Source of the DNA: Orientia tsutsugamushi str. Boryong
Lineage (GTDB): Bacteria; Pseudomonadota; Alphaproteobacteria; Rickettsiales; Rickettsiaceae
Direction: 5' to 3'
Assembly: GCF_000063545.1 (NCBI RefSeq)
Contig: NC_009488.1
Location: 930,001 to 994,000 of the forward strand
Length of the DNA: 64,000 nucleotides
This document shows, in pieces, positions 47,497 through 57,456 of this stretch. Position 1 is the first letter of the stretch; each line of letters starts with the position of its first letter. The notes below the pieces were generated by a model, which was not told the DNA's origin, did no database searches, and saw nothing but the letters and a program-made list of their open reading frames with translations. The translations under genes were made by a program, and so were the position numbers.

Positions 47497-49224
47497 TTAT
47501 GCTTTACAATTAGAAGAATTAGTTCTTCTTCTTATGAGTTCCTTATATAGCTGACAATGGTGCATTAACTTAGCATGATTGCCTTGAGCATTAACTTTTC
47601 CATTGTCTAGTACTATAATATTATCTGCTTTCTCTATAGCACTAATTCTGTGTGTAACAACAATTATTGTTTTTTGTGGAGAAATACTGCGAAGATTATT
47701 TAAAATTATCTTTTCAGTTTTACTGTCAATAGCATTAGTAGCCTCATCTAAAAGCATTACAGGAGCTTTAGTAATTAATCCTCGAGCAATTGCTAATCTT
47801 TGTTTTTGGCCACCTGACAGCATATTTCCTTTTTCTCCGATAAAGCTATTCAAACCATCTGGCATTTTCGTTAAAAACTCATCAAGCAGTGCTACTTGTA
47901 TAGCATATGCAATATCTTCACTACTTGCATGTTGATTTGAGAAAAGAATATTATTTTTTATTGTATCTGAAAAAATATAAGTCTCTTGTGGAATGTAACT
48001 GAAATTTTTTCGCAGTTGAGGCAAGTGAACTGAACTAATATCTACATTATTTATTTGAATAGTGCCTGTTGTAGGATCATAAAACTTAATTAATAGTTGT
48101 AATATTGTACTTTTACCTGCTCCAGATTTACCAACTATGCCAACAAATTGACCAGGAGCAATTGACAAACTACAATTGGATAGTATTGCAATATTTGGCC
48201 TTGATGGATAGGAAAAACTGACGTTGTTAAATTTAATAACTCCATTATTGAGCTCGTTGGTTGATAAATTACTTTCAACACTATCAATCTCAAATAAGCT
48301 AAAAACTTTTTCTGCAGCCATAAAGTATCCAGGAAATTTTGCAAATGATTCGATAATACCTCCTAAACTTGCTACTGCAACAATTGCATAATAAAGAAAT
48401 GACGTTAAGTCTCCAGATGACATAACTCCAACAGCTATATCATTGCTACCAAGCCAAATAATAAAAGTAATAGCACTAATAACTAATGCCATTGTTAGTG
48501 CAAAGAACATTGATCTTAACTTTATTTTACGTTTAAATTCAACAAAATATTCTCGTTGAATTGTATTAAGTGTATCAACTTGATGTGATTGCTGATTAAA
48601 AGCATATATTAATTTGATATTATTAAATGATTCATCAATCTTAGAATGAATTTTTAATAGCTCAAATTGAGTAATATGTGCTAAAGTGCGAATATAATGT
48701 CCTATTTTTATCATTGGCAATGCTATAGTGATAAACATTATTATTACTAAATAGGTAAACTTATTACTTTGCGTAAACATTAGCATTAAGCTTCCAAGAA
48801 ACATAATACTGTTTCTAAGAATGAACGAGAATAAATTGTTAATAAGTTCTCCAATACTATTAATATTTGATAAAAGTCTATTATTAATGTCTGTAACTTT
48901 TAACTTAGCAAAAGTGCTAATTCTTAGTTTTAGCAAATGCTTAAATAAGTCTGATCTAATATCTAATATTAAATTTTCACTAATACTATTAATTGTGAAA
49001 GATCTAAGAAAGCTAAATATACTGAATATTACAATTGTAATGCTGATTTGAGCTATAATTATATTAACACAACTACAATTATGATCTATTAAAAGTTTAA
49101 TTGCACTGCCTACATAAAGCAATGATCCAGAAACCATAATTAAAGATATTAATACAATAAAAATTTTAAATCTATAAGGTTGAAGATATTTAAGGAATAA
49201 ATGTAATATTTTATAATTACTCAT
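47497..49224 (-). CDS. msbA: ABC transporter, fused permease-ATPase (MsbA-like)
   Basis: About 575 residues. Preferred ATG is 49224 (MSNYKILHLFLKYLQPYRFK), giving an 8-base overlap (ATGAGTAA) with the cyaY stop; an upstream ATG at 49233 is also possible. Six hydrophobic segments fill residues ~20-310. The ATPase domain has Walker A (GIVGKSGAGKST), Q-loop (FSYIPQETYIF), signature (MLSGGQKQRLAIARGL), Walker B/D-loop (VMLLDEATNAIDS) and H-loop (VTHRIS). This is the half-transporter type used as a lipid/lipid-A-like exporter in Rickettsiales; substrate cannot be read from the sequence. Intact and clearly chromosomal core. Confidence 0.85.
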   Translation of the reverse strand: MSNYKILHLFLKYLQPYRFKIFIVLISLIMVSGSLLYVGSAIKLLIDHNCSCVNIIIAQISITIVIFSIFSFLRSFTINSISENLILDIRSDLFKHLLKLRISTFAKLKVTDINNRLLSNINSIGELINNLFSFILRNSIMFLGSLMLMFTQSNKFTYLVIIMFITIALPMIKIGHYIRTLAHITQFELLKIHSKIDESFNNIKLIYAFNQQSHQVDTLNTIQREYFVEFKRKIKLRSMFFALTMALVISAITFIIWLGSNDIAVGVMSSGDLTSFLYYAIVAVASLGGIIESFAKFPGYFMAAEKVFSLFEIDSVESNLSTNELNNGVIKFNNVSFSYPSRPNIAILSNCSLSIAPGQFVGIVGKSGAGKSTILQLLIKFYDPTTGTIQINNVDISSVHLPQLRKNFSYIPQETYIFSDTIKNNILFSNQHASSEDIAYAIQVALLDEFLTKMPDGLNSFIGEKGNMLSGGQKQRLAIARGLITKAPVMLLDEATNAIDSKTEKIILNNLRSISPQKTIIVVTHRISAIEKADNIIVLDNGKVNAQGNHAKLMHHCQLYKELIRRRTNSSNCKA

Positions 49225-49549
49225 TAGATGCATTTAAATGAATATTAAAACCTGTAAGTTGATTGATTTCTGTTTGTAGTAAAGGCCATATATCTTGCTT
49301 ATCGCGATTAAGCCACTTATTGTCAATATAACTAAAATGATGAGGTCCGCTTATTGGAGATACTAACCATATTTGACGAGCAAATGTGTGACCAGTAATA
49401 ACAAATTGCTTAGTTGATATAGTGATATATAAAATCATTTCATCAATGAAGTTGACATCAATTATCCCATCCAAGTCTTGCAATATGATACTATCAGCAA
49501 TTTGACTAATGGCTTGACTAGCTAGTACTATAAAACTCCTTTCTAGCAT
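49217..49549 (-). CDS. cyaY: Frataxin-like iron-donor protein CyaY
   Basis: 110 residues. LYITISTKQFVITGHTFARQ, IWLVSPISGPHHFSYIDNKW and DIWPLLQTEINQLTGFNI match the CyaY/frataxin beta-sheet core (QIWLA.. GG.HF.Y....W) and C-terminal helix. Acidic N-terminal helix is short. Frataxins modulate Fe-S cluster assembly. Translationally coupled to the downstream ABC transporter. Intact. Confidence 0.8.
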   Translation of the reverse strand: MLERSFIVLASQAISQIADSIILQDLDGIIDVNFIDEMILYITISTKQFVITGHTFARQIWLVSPISGPHHFSYIDNKWLNRDKQDIWPLLQTEINQLTGFNIHLNASNE

Positions 49550-49616
49550 AAACTATAACTCATATAAATAATATATAAATAATATTACGTTATTTTAATA
49601 AATCAAAATAAATTTG

Positions 49617-49775
49617 TATTAGATATCTTTCCAAACTAGCGTTAGATTCAAAGTTACAAATGTAAGCAATAAGGTATAAATATAAATCTAAACTTTTACA
49701 CATCTTTCGATATCTTTAAGAGATTATTTTGAGATGTTTTAACATGTCAATAACATTTTCATTAAGAAATCTTTA
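49617..49775 (-). pseudogene. Diverged IS5-like element, 3' end remnant
   Basis: ATCTTTCCAAACTAGCGTTAG and following bases align with the 3' end of the IS at 14242 (GACCTCTTTCGAAACTGGTTA ... TATTTCGATATTTGTCAG; ATAACGTTTTCATTGA vs ATAACATTTTCATTAA) with many changes. An old related element. Confidence 0.5.
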
Positions 49776-49804
49776 AATAGTAGATGTAATGAAAATGCTT
49801 GAAA

Positions 49805-50010
49805 AAAGTTTTGCAGTACAATAGATATTCATAAGCCTCATGGAGGAGATAAAAACTCTTATGTGCATAATTAGATTAGTTACTAAAGTAAAAGAAATAA
49901 TTAATGCATTTTTCGCTAAATTAGCCTTACCAAATATAGTTGATAAGACAAGTATAGTGCTGCACAAGTCCATATTGGAACAACTAGGGTTAGAGATACC
50001 GTGTTAAAAA
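49805..50010 (+). pseudogene. traA_Ti: traA_Ti relaxase fragment, decayed
   Basis: Bases match 12660-12960 of traA_Ti with internal deletions: ATAGATATTCATAAGCCTCA, GGAGATAAAAACT, AAAGTAAAAGAAATAATTAA, GTTGATAAGA. The HxH motif region is damaged (TCTTATGTGCATAATT). It shows a relaxase gene once stood here, outside the present RAGE ends. Confidence 0.7.
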
Positions 50011-50086
50011 CCAAGAAAAAAAATAAAGAAATAGAGTAGATGATTAATGATCATATTTAAGAATAACAAAGATCTTTTCGATAAAG

Positions 50087-50310
50087 CTGCATTACTTGCA
50101 TAAATAACATGTGTAGAATCAAAAACACAAACTATAGTTCTTGCTTTTTTAGCTAATATTGAAAAATTTAATTCTGCTAAATAAGTTGTAACTTTTGTAG
50201 GTCTTGATCCTAAGCACAGCCAATCCTGTAGTGCTGTGTGTGGTGTTAGTAGAATCTCTAGAACTTATAATTCAGATCTACGTAAAGCTTTTTATAAACT
50301 TCTTATTTAG
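50087..50310 (+). pseudogene. IS110-family transposase, C-terminal remnant
   Basis: Read with stops: FLANIEKFNSAK, VTFVGLDPKHSQSCSAVCGV, SRISRTYNSDLRKAFYKLLI, matching the IS110 C-terminal block (F..ak.laa..Gl.P...qSG...g..riSK.g...LRkalY). Decayed. Confidence 0.65.
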
Positions 50311-50452
50311 TTTTCTGCCTTATTCTTGTTGACAGTATCTAGAAACTTTGATTACTATTTACATAGTGAATATAATTAAATATATATGTTTATTTAAATT
50401 ATTAGCTATAGATTTACAATAAATATGTTATTTTACTAGGAGCAAAATTGTT

Positions 50453-53400
50453 ATGGCGAATGATCAAGATTTATCCAATCCTAAATATTTATATACTGAA
50501 GATGATATTAATCAGCTGTTAAAGCATTATTTAGGTTTAGATGACAGGATTAGTATAATACAGCATGTTGCACTAAATGAAAGTCTGCTGCTTAAGCAGA
50601 CTTTACATCAAGTCTTATCTGATATTTTTAGTGGCATACAGGAAAAAGCAGTTATACCACTACATACTGGTAATAATCATTGGGTAGCAATGGCAATTAA
50701 GAAAGGTGTAAATAATGATATTGTTGTTTCATATAATGATCCAATGGGTATACCAATAGGTGATAAAGTTACGCTCATAAACTGCATAAAAGAGCTATGC
50801 CCTGAAGCTAAAATCAATGATTTGCACACAGTTCAGCAAACTAATGTCTATGATTGTGGTCCATTTGTTGTAGATAATTTAATTAAAATGTCTCAAGGAC
50901 AGCCTATACTTAGTACCGAAGAAGCCAAGCAACAAGCGCAAAACATTAGACAATCACAGGTAAGTTTCCTTTCTGAAAATAGAATGATAACTAGTGCTGC
51001 TGCAGCTCTTGCAGATACATTATTGAAGGATAATAACAGAATTACTGAAGGTGTTTTAGTAGATAAGATTTTTGATAATAAAATTTTGTCTGTACAAGAA
51101 AAGCAGCAACTACTTAATAATTTATTAGATGCTCATATTAAAGAAAATAAATCTTTAACTAAGGAAAGTTTAACAAAAATGTTGGCTGGTACGCATTTTG
51201 TGCAGCAGCAAGCTAATGTTTTGTTAAATGAAAAATTTAATAAAAGTACAGCAAATTTACAAGCAAGCAATACTAGTTCTGAAGTGAGTAGTCAAGAAGA
51301 ATTATCTGTACTTAAGCTAAATGAAGTTGAAGAAAGTCTTGAAGCTCAACTAAAATACATTAACGAACATATTGCTAGTCAATTGATGCAAATAGTTAAA
51401 AACAATAATGGCGAAATTGACTGTAATAGTCCAAATTTTCAAGAGGAAGTATCATCTCTATTAAATTCTCAATCAAAAGAGACAACTAGTTTAGCTACTA
51501 TAGAGCAAAGTTTTAATAAGATGATTCAGCAACTAAGAAAAGAAAAAGTTCATGAAGAAAGAGTAAGTGCTATAGAATTACAATTGAAGGCTAATCGAGC
51601 TGTTTTAGAAGCTAAATTATCTAATACTGAAGACGTAAAAAGTTTAGTTAATCAAAAAATCAAGGAAGAAACCTTGCAAGCAATTCCTTTTTTTGGAAAT
51701 GCAGCAGAACGTGCAAATTTTAAAAAACATTTAGCTCATTTTGTAAAATTACCAGATAATAGCTATTCATTGCTAAAGCAAAAGGAAAAATGTCACCCAT
51801 TTTGTAATATTGTAGGTGCTAATGCAGTAAAATTCTTTTCTCCTCAAAGCAACGCAGTATACCTTAATACTAGCGCTTACAATCAAATAACTTCTGATAA
51901 TTTAAAAGCTTTTGAAGCAGCAGTTACAACTGGTATTAATAATTTGATGTTAAAGGAAGCAGCGGTAACTATCGATTCTGTTTCACCGAATAAAGAATCA
52001 GTCGAATCAGGTAAAGATTTATCAAAAATAGATGAGTTAGCTGAACTTAAAGAAGTTAAATCTAATCTAGAAACTGAGTTAAAAATTCTTAAAGAACGTC
52101 TTGTCAAAAAAGTTACATCTAATCTAGAAACTGAGTTAAAATTCTTTAAAGGACGTCTTGTCCAAGAACTAATGCAAATAGTTAAAAATGAAAATGGAAG
52201 AATTGATCATACAAGTAAAAATTGGCAAGAAAGTGCATCTGTTTTACTAAATTCTCAAGAAAAAGGAGCGGTTAGTTTAGCTGAGGTAGAACGTGCAGTA
52301 AGTAAAATGACTCAAAAATTACGAGATCAAAAAGTTAGCGAGGAAGAAGTAGTTAATATAGAATCAAAACTTAAGTTTGAGCGTGCAAGTTTAGAGGCTA
52401 AATTATTCGATGATAACGAAATAAAAGAATTAATTAATAAAAGAATTAAAGAGGATGCATTGCGTGTCATTCCTTTTTTAGGTTCTGGTTCTGAAAGTTT
52501 CATGGAAAAAATAAGTCCTTTTGTCAAATTGCCTGATGATAGTTATTCTTTATTAAAAGCAAATGATAAACATCATCCATTTCAGAATATTTTATATTCT
52601 AATGCTTTGAAATTTTTTGCAAATTCAAGTGATATAGGATATCTAGATGATGATTCTTTAAAAAACTTAACTCCTGAAAACTTAAATGCATTTGAAAAAG
52701 CTGTAGCAGCTGATATTGATAAATTAATGTCAAGAGATGTAACTCTGAATGTATCTGATCTTAAATCTTATGTTGCTAATAATCCTAATCCAGATCTAAT
52801 AGCAGATTATTTAGCATTGGAGTGGCAGGTTCATACACCTGGATTAAAAGCATTATATGATAATTTACAGGCTAGTCCTCAATTGCCATTGAATGAATTA
52901 GAGAACAAGCATGCTAAACAACTATTAAGCGATTTGGCTAGTTTATCTAAGTTACCAAGTGTCCGTGGTATACTTCCAGAGTTTAAAGAGGAGTTTTATA
53001 ATGAGATTTCTAAAAAACCTGAAGAAAGATCAGTTGAATATACGAATTTTATTAACAAATGTTCAGAATTGCCTGATACTATGTTGCAGCCTGCAAAATG
53101 CTCGGCTCAAGCATTATTAGAGTTTAACAAGTGTGAGCGAGACTTGAATAGCTTTAAACAAGGACTATTTTGCGCAATTGATAACTATAAAAATAGCGGT
53201 ACTGCACAATCAAAACGTGATTTTGACCGTGCAGAGATTTTATATAAAGGCCCAGATAATATAGTGAAAGAAATTACTTTGCAAGAATTGCAAGAGTCAC
53301 AGGATCTTGCTTTATCTAATGAGCAGAGAGAGTTTTTAATTACATCTTGGCAGCAAGGTACTTTTCGCTCAGGAAGTACAGCAATCTATAGTGGTAGTAA

Positions 53401-54568
53401 GTTTTTGTCAAAATCTATTGGTATGATATTTGAAGGCGGCGGAAGATGTGATATTTTAATCGATGCATCAAATGGTACCAAGGTTCATAGTAGATATTTT
53501 AGTACATTTGCTAAGTCGCAAAATATTGATGAAGAAAGAGTTCCTTGCTTTGACAGTACAATATCAGTTGATATTTCTGATATGACTGGTGATAAGTTTA
53601 TACCTGGTTGTTCATCAGCACCTAAAATTTTGATTAATATGCATAAATTTGATCCAGCAGTTAGTGTTTTAGATGTTCCTGAAGAATTAAAAGTTACAAG
53701 ATCTTATGCTAGAGAAGAAATAGATAATGTTAAAAAAGATTTTGTATCAGGATCTTTGAATATGATATGTTCTCAATATACAAAAAAAGATATAAGCGCT
53801 CAGTTAAGCCAAGAAACTTTAGATACAAAATTTGCTAGAGGTTGGTGTAATATTACAGAAACATTAGGATTAGATAATGCTTTGGAGTCTATAATAAAAG
53901 AAGTATATTCTCAAAATAGTTATGATAAGTCTTTAAAAACCGAGCCAGATATTCAGAGTAGCGCTAATGAAGTTATAATGGAGGATATACTTGATATTGT
54001 AAAAAGAGCTAGATCTGGTGTAGATAGTAGTTCATTACATGAGTCACAGTCATTAACACTACAGAAAGCTGTAGATCACTTTTGTAAAGTTGAAGTTGAT
54101 CCTATACTAAGAGAAAAATTTGCTGGTAAATGTTTAGATACGTTCTTTTCTGAGCAACAGGGTAATATTTATGATAAAAATGTACAAAAAGCTGTTGAAG
54201 AAGAAGTGACATCAATACTATTGCCATTATGTAATGATAAAAACAAAAAGGAAAAAGCAACACTTAAAAAAAATACGTCTGCTATGGTAAAAAAATTAGT
54301 CTATCAGTATAATAATAAAAAAGGATGGCATGGAGCTTGGGAAAGTTTTAAGAACACTGTATCTAATGTTGTAGGATATTTAACTGGTCAAAATCGCAAA
54401 GTTGAAAAGTTGATATCTTCTCATCCAGAAATTACTAGATCTTTAAAGAGACATCTGTCTGATAGCGCGTTGTCAGAATGTAGAGCAAGTTCTGAGTCTA
54501 TAAGCGAAACTTTGAGCACAGCTATAACAAGTAAAGTTAGGAGAAATAGTACTGGAAACATTAGATAA
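50453..54568 (+). CDS. otDUB: OtDUB-type effector: Ulp1/CE-clan deubiquitylase with Rho-GEF-type repeats
   Basis: 1371 residues, within two of the described Orientia OtDUB (1369). The N-terminal CE-clan protease shows His76 (GNNHWVAM), Asn95-Asp96 (YNDPMG), the Gln of TVQQTNVYDCGPF and catalytic Cys135 at the position known for OtDUB. Known family data: residues ~1-260 carry deubiquitylase plus high-affinity ubiquitin binding, ~275-675 a Rac/Cdc42 GEF, and the rest includes host-membrane/adaptor binding. In this sequence two ~210-residue repeats lie at about 295-505 and 553-760, each with LMQIVKN(N/E)NG, IPF(F/L)G and FVKLPD(N/D)SYSLLK. A 57-base local duplication (52060-52160) sits at the start of repeat 2. 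No signal peptide; secretion as an effector is known for OtDUB. A RAGE end follows 40 bases after the stop. Confidence 0.9.
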   Translation: MANDQDLSNPKYLYTEDDINQLLKHYLGLDDRISIIQHVALNESLLLKQTLHQVLSDIFSGIQEKAVIPLHTGNNHWVAMAIKKGVNNDIVVSYNDPMGIPIGDKVTLINCIKELCPEAKINDLHTVQQTNVYDCGPFVVDNLIKMSQGQPILSTEEAKQQAQNIRQSQVSFLSENRMITSAAAALADTLLKDNNRITEGVLVDKIFDNKILSVQEKQQLLNNLLDAHIKENKSLTKESLTKMLAGTHFVQQQANVLLNEKFNKSTANLQASNTSSEVSSQEELSVLKLNEVEESLEAQLKYINEHIASQLMQIVKNNNGEIDCNSPNFQEEVSSLLNSQSKETTSLATIEQSFNKMIQQLRKEKVHEERVSAIELQLKANRAVLEAKLSNTEDVKSLVNQKIKEETLQAIPFFGNAAERANFKKHLAHFVKLPDNSYSLLKQKEKCHPFCNIVGANAVKFFSPQSNAVYLNTSAYNQITSDNLKAFEAAVTTGINNLMLKEAAVTIDSVSPNKESVESGKDLSKIDELAELKEVKSNLETELKILKERLVKKVTSNLETELKFFKGRLVQELMQIVKNENGRIDHTSKNWQESASVLLNSQEKGAVSLAEVERAVSKMTQKLRDQKVSEEEVVNIESKLKFERASLEAKLFDDNEIKELINKRIKEDALRVIPFLGSGSESFMEKISPFVKLPDDSYSLLKANDKHHPFQNILYSNALKFFANSSDIGYLDDDSLKNLTPENLNAFEKAVAADIDKLMSRDVTLNVSDLKSYVANNPNPDLIADYLALEWQVHTPGLKALYDNLQASPQLPLNELENKHAKQLLSDLASLSKLPSVRGILPEFKEEFYNEISKKPEERSVEYTNFINKCSELPDTMLQPAKCSAQALLEFNKCERDLNSFKQGLFCAIDNYKNSGTAQSKRDFDRAEILYKGPDNIVKEITLQELQESQDLALSNEQREFLITSWQQGTFRSGSTAIYSGSKFLSKSIGMIFEGGGRCDILIDASNGTKVHSRYFSTFAKSQNIDEERVPCFDSTISVDISDMTGDKFIPGCSSAPKILINMHKFDPAVSVLDVPEELKVTRSYAREEIDNVKKDFVSGSLNMICSQYTKKDISAQLSQETLDTKFARGWCNITETLGLDNALESIIKEVYSQNSYDKSLKTEPDIQSSANEVIMEDILDIVKRARSGVDSSSLHESQSLTLQKAVDHFCKVEVDPILREKFAGKCLDTFFSEQQGNIYDKNVQKAVEEEVTSILLPLCNDKNKKEKATLKKNTSAMVKKLVYQYNNKKGWHGAWESFKNTVSNVVGYLTGQNRKVEKLISSHPEITRSLKRHLSDSALSECRASSESISETLSTAITSKVRRNSTGNIR

Positions 54569-54608
54569 AAGATGATCTAGCTGTGTGTTATGTAGAGTAA
54601 TAAAACTG

Positions 54609-54631
54609 ATTGGTACAATTCAATGTTTAAG
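54609..54631 (+). other. Left end of a second RAGE (attL-like junction)
   Basis: ATTG then GTACAATTCAATGTTTAAG, the same arm as at 4330, followed by the same leader and gene as RAGE-1. The flank on the left is OtDUB downstream sequence instead of the intron. The right end of this element was not found in the window. Confidence 0.7.
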
Positions 54632-54777
54632 ACCACTGTGTTGTTATAAGCATTTCAGAGTGTTAAATTTTGAGTATAGCTACTAAATTGCTATATTTAC
54701 GCGGTATAAAAACGTGGTTTTTGATATCGAAAATCGCCTGAACCACCTGCCATATCTGACATTTTTGGAGGTTAGAA

Positions 54778-55191
54778 ATGGCGCAAAATTTTCGTAATTT
54801 TGCAAGCAATAATTGCATTATTGCTAATAACAATAGTAGCAATAATGCAACTGTCTTTTATCGTTTTATTGGAAATTTTGTTCCAGCAGAATGGAAAGAT
54901 CTGATTGGAGATAATGGAAAAGCATTAAGCAAGACACCTAAACAGCTTTTATCATTGATAGTATATAAACTACAGATCTATTACAATAATGATATAGAGG
55001 AATTACAAGACAGTTATTACTCTTTTGAAAAGGAGTTGCAGGTTTGTCAACGCAGAGTTAGGCAATGCTTAGTTGAACTACAAAAAGCCGGTTTCATTGA
55101 AGTTGAAAATAGGACAATAATGAAAAACAATTTTAAGTTGCGTAATGTTCCGTGTATAAAACTTCTAAAAAATTTTCAGGTACATATATAG
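54778..55191 (+). CDS. Winged-helix replication-initiator-like protein, copy 3 (shortened)
   Basis: 137 residues; leader and first 130 residues nearly identical to the gene at 4494 (ALSKTPKQLLSLIVYKLQ; RRVRQCLVELQKAGFIEVE). It ends at NFQVHI because ~115 bases coding the tail of copy 1 are missing. The winged-helix domain is complete. Confidence 0.6.
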   Translation: MAQNFRNFASNNCIIANNNSSNNATVFYRFIGNFVPAEWKDLIGDNGKALSKTPKQLLSLIVYKLQIYYNNDIEELQDSYYSFEKELQVCQRRVRQCLVELQKAGFIEVENRTIMKNNFKLRNVPCIKLLKNFQVHI

Positions 55192-55204
55192 ATATAATAA
55201 TAAA

Positions 55205-56307
55205 AAAAATAATAATAGATCTAGATCTACTGAAGATAAGTTAATAGAGAATGATCAAAATAAAAATGAAGATCAACAGCAAAATTTGAAGTTTAAATAT
55301 ACTGAATCTGATGATTTTATAGAAATTGAGTTAGTAGGAAATGAAAAAGAAGATCAACAGCAACAACAGAATTTGAATTTCTATGAGCTTAGTGATTTTA
55401 ACAATAAAAAGCCATCAAACAAGAATTATGAGCAAAATAGTGAGTTAGCAACACTACGGATTCAAAGGTTAAAAAGAATGAATGCTGCCCCAAAAGAAAA
55501 AGACTAGCAGATTATTATCCACTAACGCCAGAAGATGCAGTTATACTACAACGTATGTCTAGTAGAAGCTTCAACATATACTTCATAAATCAATTACTGT
55601 TGAAGTTATCAAATAAATATCCAAACCGTCATTTTGCAAATAAGATAGCAGTGCTAAACTATATTGCAAAAGCGTTAGCAAATGAATTACTAACTACTGA
55701 TCAGGCTAATAGTGGAAATTTTAGATTTAATGATGTAGGAAGATTTAAAGAACAGTATCTAGCAAATATTGAATCTGGTATAGATCGTAGTATGAAGGGT
55801 CAGTTGAAGCATAAAATTGCTGGTTCTTTTGAAGCAGCTATGGCTTATCAAATTTTGACTTCTTGTAGTTTTGGGCCAGCGGTTCGAACTAGGTTTTTTG
55901 TTAAGTTGCTTAAAAATATTACACTAACAGAATGTGATGAATCAAAGATATTACAAGCTGTACAAGATGTATATGGATACGAAATTCAAGAATTACAAGT
56001 TACACCATTTGAGCAACCTACAACTGTTTCACAGAAACAAATCAATGAAGAAGAGTATCTCTTGAATCTCACTAAACAACTGGGCTCTAACTCGACTTGG
56101 TACAAAGTACGAGAATCTTTAGTTACATGTTATGGTCAAGCTATCGATAAATCATGGTTTAGTAAATTAAAAGTTGTAAATGAAGATAATGTTAATAAAA
56201 AAATATTCATCAAAACAAAAACAGAATTTGAAGATGATTACATTAGAAACAACTGTATGCAAGGTCTTGAATATGCTTTTAAAGCTCAAGGATTTTCTTT
56301 GAGTTAG
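55205..56307 (+). pseudogene. DnaA N-terminal-domain-like RAGE protein, copy 3, frameshifted
   Basis: Frame one (from ~55205; KFKYTESDDFIEIELVGNEK) ends at 55507 (AAPKEKD) where copy 1 reads CCPKRKRLADYYPLTPEDAV. The second frame (MSSRSFNIYFINQLLLKLSN) runs to 56307 and has lost the last few residues (GFSLS instead of GFSFELV). The 3' half is closer to copy 2 (KHKIAGSFEAAMAYQILTSC) while the 5' half is closer to copy 1 (ESDDFIEIELVGNEKEDQQQ), so this gene looks like a recombinant of the two types. Confidence 0.65.
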
Positions 56308-56344
56308 TTAAGTTTAGTAATTTTAATAAAATTTAAAGAGTGAT

Positions 56345-57440
56345 ATGGAAAAAGATCTTGCAAAGATTGCTCCAAATAATATTCAAGCAGAGCAAATGAT
56401 ACTTGGAGCAATTCTGATTAACAATCGTGCGCCTATATAACATTAACGAATTTTTACTGCCTAAACATTTTTATGAACCATTACATGGTAAAATATATAA
56501 GTCAATTAATCTCATTATTAGTAAAGGAATTAGAGCTACTGTAATTTCGCTCAAAAATATGCTAGGCAATGAACTCGCATTTGAGGAAATAGGTGGAGTG
56601 GATTATCTAGTTAAACTTACAACTTAGCATTAAGTATAGTTAATGTTAATGAGTACGGCAAAATAGTATATGATCTCGCACTGCGGCGTTATTTAATTTA
56701 AATTAGAGAAAAAATAGTAACAAATGCATATTCTTCTACTTTAGCAGATTCAGCTATAAGTCAGATCGAAACTGCTGAATCTCAATTATATGATCTAGGT
56801 TCAAGAGGAACTTTAAGTAAAGGATTTATAAAATTACAAACTTCAATTGAAGAATCATGGATATCAATTTCAGCTTCCATTCAGAATAAAAACTCTATTA
56901 ATGGCATTAGTAGTGGACTACTGGATCTTGATTCAAAGCTTGGAGGATTTAAAAATTCTGACCTAATAATATTAGCTGGCAGGCCCTCAATTGGTAAAAC
57001 TGCTTTAGGAGTTAACTTAATGTTGATAAGTTGAAGACTGTACAAGACGAAATACAAAAGTGGAATTTTTTTATAGATGATGCTCCAGCAATCTCGATAT
57101 CTGCAATTAGATCTCGAGCTCGTAGACTTAAACGTACTCATAATTTAGCAATATTATTTATTGATTATTTACAGCTAATAAAAATTGACCCCAGAGGGAG
57201 TCAGTATAATCGAGTGCAGGAAATTTCTGAAATTACTCAAAGCTCAAAAGCTCTTGCTAAAGAGCTCAATATTCCAGTCATTGCATTATCTCAATTGTCT
57301 AGAGCTGTAGGACAAAGATCAGATAAAAAGCCTATTCTCTCAGATCTGAGAGAATCAGGCTCCATTGAACAGGACGCCGATATTGTAATGCTCATATATC
57401 AGGACGAATATTACTTGTCTAGATCAGAACCAGATCTTTT
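56345..57440 (+). pseudogene. dnaB: Replicative helicase DnaB, broken copy 2
   Basis: MEKDLAKIAPNNIQAEQMIL start, the same early frameshift as the copy at 24714, another at ~56625, Walker A altered to [10 protein letters not shown], then a deletion. From 57031 KWNFFIDDAPAISISAIRSR, ARRLKRTHNLAILFIDYLQL (Walker B region), IPVIALSQLSRAVGQRSDKK and DLRESGSIEQDADIVMLIYQ cover the DnaB C-terminal domain. It runs out at RSEPDL where an inverted copy of the winged-helix gene begins. Confidence 0.85.
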
Positions 57441-57456
57441 AGATATTTTTATATAT

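Larger units (their letters stand above)
49550..50452. other. Remnant-rich region upstream of OtDUB
   Basis: No intact gene. It contains a decayed IS5-like end, a decayed traA_Ti piece and an IS110 transposase tail (separate entries). The last ~140 bases (50310-50452) are AT-rich and should hold the OtDUB promoter; AGGAGCAAAATTGTT precedes the ATG. Confidence 0.55.

Noticed and set aside
47377-47514. Open stretch reading RFHISVIRTIRDVLVSYAQA up to a stop at 47514
   Set aside because: Only ~45 codons, overlaps the end of the ABC transporter gene and has no start; could be a gene scrap but cannot be named.
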